NCBI GenBank assembly: GCA_038276395.1
Contig: JBBQAA010000004.1
Span: 1-15,550, forward strand
Direction: 5' to 3'
Source: JBBQAA01 sp038276395
Lineage (GTDB): Bacteria; Actinomycetota; Thermoleophilia; Solirubrobacterales; Solirubrobacteraceae
DNA length: 15,550 nucleotides
Position numbers and translations under genes: made by a program. The notes under the pieces were generated by a model. It ran no database searches. It was not told where the DNA came from and saw only the letters and a list, made by a program, of their open reading frames with translations. This document shows positions 12,883 through 15,550 of this stretch, piece by piece. Each line of letters starts with the position of its first letter. Positions within the stretch are counted from its first letter, which is position 1.

Positions 12883-13721
12883 GGCGGGTGGCGCTCCTGG
12901 CCGCAGGCGCCGCCGCGACCGCCGCGGCGGCCGGTTGCGGGGCGGGATCGTTCGCCACGGGGCCCGTGCGGGTGACGCTCACGCGGGACTACGGCGCGCG
13001 CGTCGCCGCCCCGGCGCGGAGCGGCCCGGCGCGCGCGGGCGACACCCTCGGCCGCGTCACCGACCGCCTCGCCACGCTGCCGCCCGCGCCGGGAACCCGG
13101 TGGTCCGGCTGGATCAACGGCCTCGCCGCGCTTCCGGGCGCGCCCGTGCACGCCGGCGACCGGATCCTGTGGGATCGCCACCGGGCGAACGCGCCCGCGA
13201 GCGCCGCTGTCGTCGCCCAGTTCCCCGAACCCTTCCTCCACGGCACGGACGGGCGGCGCCCGCCGCTCCGCCTCGAGTGCGCGGCGGGGACCGACGCCGC
13301 CTGCGCCACGGCCGCGGCGCGGCTGTCGGCCGCCGGCGTCTCGGTCAACCGCGCCGTCCTCGGCGCCCCGGCAGGCCGGGACACGGCACGGATCCTGCTC
13401 GGCCCGTGGCCCGCGCTCCGCTCCGACGCCGCGGCGGCTCAGCTCGCCCGCGGACCCGCCGCCTCGGGCGTCTTCGCGCGACCGCTCGGGGACGGGACGA
13501 CGCTCGCGCTCCTCGGCGCGCGCGGCACGGTGCGCGCCCGGGCCGGCGCGGGGACCGGCCTCGTCGCCGCCACGCGCTTCGCCGGCCAGCAACCGACCTG
13601 GATCGTCCTCGGCGCGGACCCCGCCGGGCTCCGCGCCGCCGCCGCCTCGCTCACGCCCGGAGCGCTTCGCGACCGCTTCGCGCTCGTCGTCCGCGACGGG
13701 CGCCGCGAGTCGGTCCCGTGA
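12879..13721 (+). CDS. DUF4430-domain lipoprotein (second copy)
   Basis: A 280-residue lipoprotein from GTG 12879, overlapping the previous stop. The short Ala-rich signal peptide ends in AAGC with lipidated Cys20. A DUF4430 domain (WSGWINGLAALPG, HAGDRILWDRH) is followed by the same second domain as the lipoprotein at 10435. Shared features include RILLGPWPAL versus RVLVGPWAAL, GVFAR, GTGLVAA, TWIVLGAD versus TWLVTGTD, and LRDRFAL versus LSRRFAL. The paralogues differ in the DUF4430 part: this copy has a shorter loop before the VNG-like motif. Its neighbours and coupled starts suggest it acts with the EcfT/EcfA importer as a surface binding protein. The ligand is inferred to be cobalamin or a precursor. 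Confidence 0.76.
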   Translation: MRRVALLAAGAAATAAAAGCGAGSFATGPVRVTLTRDYGARVAAPARSGPARAGDTLGRVTDRLATLPPAPGTRWSGWINGLAALPGAPVHAGDRILWDRHRANAPASAAVVAQFPEPFLHGTDGRRPPLRLECAAGTDAACATAAARLSAAGVSVNRAVLGAPAGRDTARILLGPWPALRSDAAAAQLARGPAASGVFARPLGDGTTLALLGARGTVRARAGAGTGLVAATRFAGQQPTWIVLGADPAGLRAAAASLTPGALRDRFALVVRDGRRESVP

Positions 13722-14581
13722 GCGTGGTCCACCGCCGCCGCAGCCCGCTCCACGCCGCCCGTGCCGCGGCTGGCTGCGCCTACTTCGGCGCGCTCGCGCT
13801 CGGCGCGCTCGTGCTCGAGCAGCCGCTGCTGCTGGGCGAGCTGGCGCTCCTCGCCCTCGCCGCCGGCGCGCTCGCGGGCTCGGGGCGGGCGCTCACCCGG
13901 GCGGCGCTCCTCGCCGTCCCGCTCGCCCTCCTGGCGGCGGTGATCAACCCGCTCGTGGCGCGCGAGGGGCTCACGGTGATCGCCCGGCTCGGGACGCTGC
14001 CGGTGCTCGGGCGGCTCGACGTCACGCTCGAGGCCACCGTCTACGGCGCCGTGCAGGGCCTCCGGATCGCCGCCGTCGTCCTCGCGGCCGCGCTCTACAC
14101 CGCGGTCGTCGACCCGGACGAGGTCCTGCGCCTCTTCCGTCGCCTCTCCTTCCGCTCGGCCCTGACGGCGACGCTCGCCACCCGCCTCGTGCCCGTGCTC
14201 GCGCGGGACGGGCGGCGGATCGCCGACGCCCAGCGCACCCGGCCCGGCCCGGCGCCCGGCCGCGTCGCGCTGCTCCGGGCGACGACGGCGGGCGCGCTCG
14301 ACCGCGCCGTCGACGTCGCCGCCGTGCTCGAGGTTCGCGGCTACGCGGGCGCGCGGCGACCCCCCGCCTGGCGGCGGCCGTGGAGCCGCGCCGACCTCGC
14401 CGTGGCGGGGAGCGCCGCGGCGCTCGCGGCGCTGGCCGTGCTCGGCCGTGCGACGGGCGCGGCGGCGTTCACCGCCTACCCGCGCCTGCACGCCGCCGGC
14501 GGGCCGCCGCTGCTCGCCCTCGCGCTCGGCCTCCCCGTCGCCGCGCTCGCGCCCTTCCTCCCCCGCCGGGGGCGCGGATGA
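13718..14581 (+). CDS. ecfT: ECF transporter transmembrane component EcfT
   Basis: The scaffold subunit of an energy-coupling factor importer links the substrate-binding S component to the two ATPases. It has 287 residues from GTG 13718, in GTGA overlap with the lipoprotein. Hydrophobic segments stand near the N-terminus (GALALGALVLEQPLLLGELA), in the middle (LRIAAVVLAAALYTAVV) and at the C-terminus. The cytoplasmic coupling helices are recognisable: LATRLVPVLARDGRRIADAQ followed by RTRPG, and VLEVRGYAGARR, corresponding to the Ala-Arg-Gly signatures of CbiQ/EcfT; the first is changed to R-T-R. Under a cobalamin riboswitch the likely cargo is cobalamin or a corrinoid, though CbiQ-like proteins also serve cobalt. 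Confidence 0.85.
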   Translation: MSVVHRRRSPLHAARAAAGCAYFGALALGALVLEQPLLLGELALLALAAGALAGSGRALTRAALLAVPLALLAAVINPLVAREGLTVIARLGTLPVLGRLDVTLEATVYGAVQGLRIAAVVLAAALYTAVVDPDEVLRLFRRLSFRSALTATLATRLVPVLARDGRRIADAQRTRPGPAPGRVALLRATTAGALDRAVDVAAVLEVRGYAGARRPPAWRRPWSRADLAVAGSAAALAALAVLGRATGAAAFTAYPRLHAAGGPPLLALALGLPVAALAPFLPRRGRG

Positions 14582-15550
14582 TCCGCTTCGAGGCCGTCTC
14601 CTACTCCTACCCGGACGGGGGCAAGCCCGCGCTCGCGGACGTCTCGCTGACGATCGAGCCCGGCGAGTTCGTCGTCGTCGCCGGGCCCTCGGGCGGCGGG
14701 AAGTCGACGCTGCTGCGCGCCGCGGCCGGGCTCGTGCCCCACTTCCACGGGGGGGAGATGGCCGGTCGCGTCGAGCTCGGCGGCCTCGACACGCGCGAGC
14801 ACGGGCCGGGCGCGCTCGCCGCTCGCGCCGGTTCGGTGTTCCAGGATCCCGAGTCCCAGATCGTCATGGGGACCGTGCGGGCGGAGCTCGGCTTCGGCCT
14901 CGAGAACCGCGGCGAGCCGCCGGGCGCGGTGGCCCGGGGCGTCGAGGAGGCCGCGCTCGCGCTGGGGATCCCGCACCTGCTCGACCGCCCCACCCACGCC
15001 CTCTCGGGCGGGGAGCTCCAGCGCGTCGCGCTCGGCGCCGCGCTCGCCGGGCGGCCGGACGTGGTCCTGCTCGACGAGCCCGCCTCCCAGCTCGACCCGG
15101 TGGCCGGCGACGAGCTGGTCTGGTTGCTCCGGCGACTGAACGAGGAGTGGGGGACGGCGGTCCTCCTCGCCGAGCACCGGCTCGAGCGCTGCCTGGCCGC
15201 CGCCGACCGCGTGCTCGTGCTGCGGGACGGCCGCCTCGCCTGCGACGCGCCGCCACGGGACTTCCTGGCCTGGGCCGGGGAGCACGCGCCCCCGCTGCTC
15301 ACCCCCGCGGCGCGGCTGTGGCGCGCCGCCGGCCTCGCGCCGGCGCCGACAGGCGTCAAGGAGGCGCGCGCCCGGCTGCGCGCCGAGGGGCTCGCGCCCG
15401 CGCCGGCGACGCCTGCCGCGCCGCCGCCGCGGGCGCGCCGCTCCCTCCGCCGCGCCGCCGGGCCGGCTCCCGCCCTTGCGCTCGAGCGCAGCTGGCGCGA
15501 GCGCCGCGAGGGCCCGACCGCGCTGCGCGGCGTCTCCCTTACCGTCGCGC
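14578..15550 (+). CDS. ecfA: ECF transporter ATPase, tandem double-domain EcfA, cut by window end
   Basis: ATG 14578 overlaps the EcfT stop as ATGA. The first nucleotide-binding domain is complete: Walker A GPSGGGKST (36-44), Q-loop Gln89 in FQDPESQ, signature LSGGELQR (142-149), Walker B VVLLDEP (162-168) and switch His200. After a Pro/Ala/Arg-rich linker a second domain begins near residue 310 (WRERREGPTALRGVSLTV), so the protein is a fusion of both ATPases (EcfA and EcfA') in one chain. It hydrolyses ATP to drive the importer. The remainder lies beyond 15550. The S component is not in the window and is expected downstream. Confidence 0.9.
   Translation, partial: MIRFEAVSYSYPDGGKPALADVSLTIEPGEFVVVAGPSGGGKSTLLRAAAGLVPHFHGGEMAGRVELGGLDTREHGPGALAARAGSVFQDPESQIVMGTVRAELGFGLENRGEPPGAVARGVEEAALALGIPHLLDRPTHALSGGELQRVALGAALAGRPDVVLLDEPASQLDPVAGDELVWLLRRLNEEWGTAVLLAEHRLERCLAAADRVLVLRDGRLACDAPPRDFLAWAGEHAPPLLTPAARLWRAAGLAPAPTGVKEARARLRAEGLAPAPATPAAPPPRARRSLRRAAGPAPALALERSWRERREGPTALRGVSLTVA

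Noticed and set aside
1..15550. CRISPR arrays, toxin-antitoxin pairs or known phage-defence genes
   Set aside because: No regularly spaced repeats and no recognisable defence domains were seen in either scar region.

Overview
The window reads as chromosomal DNA of a very high-GC actinobacterium. The codon style (almost every third position G or C), GTG starts, GTGA/ATGA gene overlaps and TAnnnT -10 boxes fit Actinobacteria. The gene mix (coniferyl-type aldehyde dehydrogenase, YbdK-type ligase, DUF4430 proteins) suggests a Thermoleophilia/Solirubrobacterales-like lineage. That placement is an inference.

Left part (1-3870) is a scarred region. One intact gene, a YbdK-type glutamate-cysteine ligase, is followed by a truncated, frameshifted heme-oxygenase-like gene. 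This meets a frameshifted CDGSH iron-sulfur gene head-on at a rearrangement joint near 606. Further right lie an RTX-repeat scrap, a DUF2231 membrane protein that looks shortened, a membrane-protein fragment and the 5' part of an IS1595-type transposase with several one-base indels.

Middle part (3870-7560) is mostly intact metabolism. It has an aldehyde dehydrogenase on the plus strand. On the minus strand, a short (core) MetE-like methyltransferase is followed by a GcvT-like folate-binding protein, probably started from CTG in a CTGA overlap. A good sigma70-type promoter drives the pair.

A second scar (7560-9550) starts with the 3' half of tRNA-Ser(CGA), broken exactly at the anticodon loop. 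It continues with small accessory ORFs and ends with the N-terminal half of a frameshifted tyrosine integrase. This looks like the ruin of an integrated element.

Right part (9550-15550) is clean and dense and centres on vitamin B12. A PAP2 phosphatase is translationally coupled to a DUF4430 lipoprotein, and a PduO-type cobalamin adenosyltransferase lies convergent to them. Divergent from the adenosyltransferase is a cobalamin riboswitch that leads an operon of a secreted DUF4430 protein, a DUF4430 lipoprotein, EcfT and a double-domain EcfA ATPase cut by the window end. DUF4430 resembles the C-terminal domain of transcobalamin and intrinsic factor. The cluster is therefore best read as a B12 capture, ECF uptake and adenosylation system, with surface DUF4430 proteins as candidate corrinoid binders. 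This is the most interesting content of the window.
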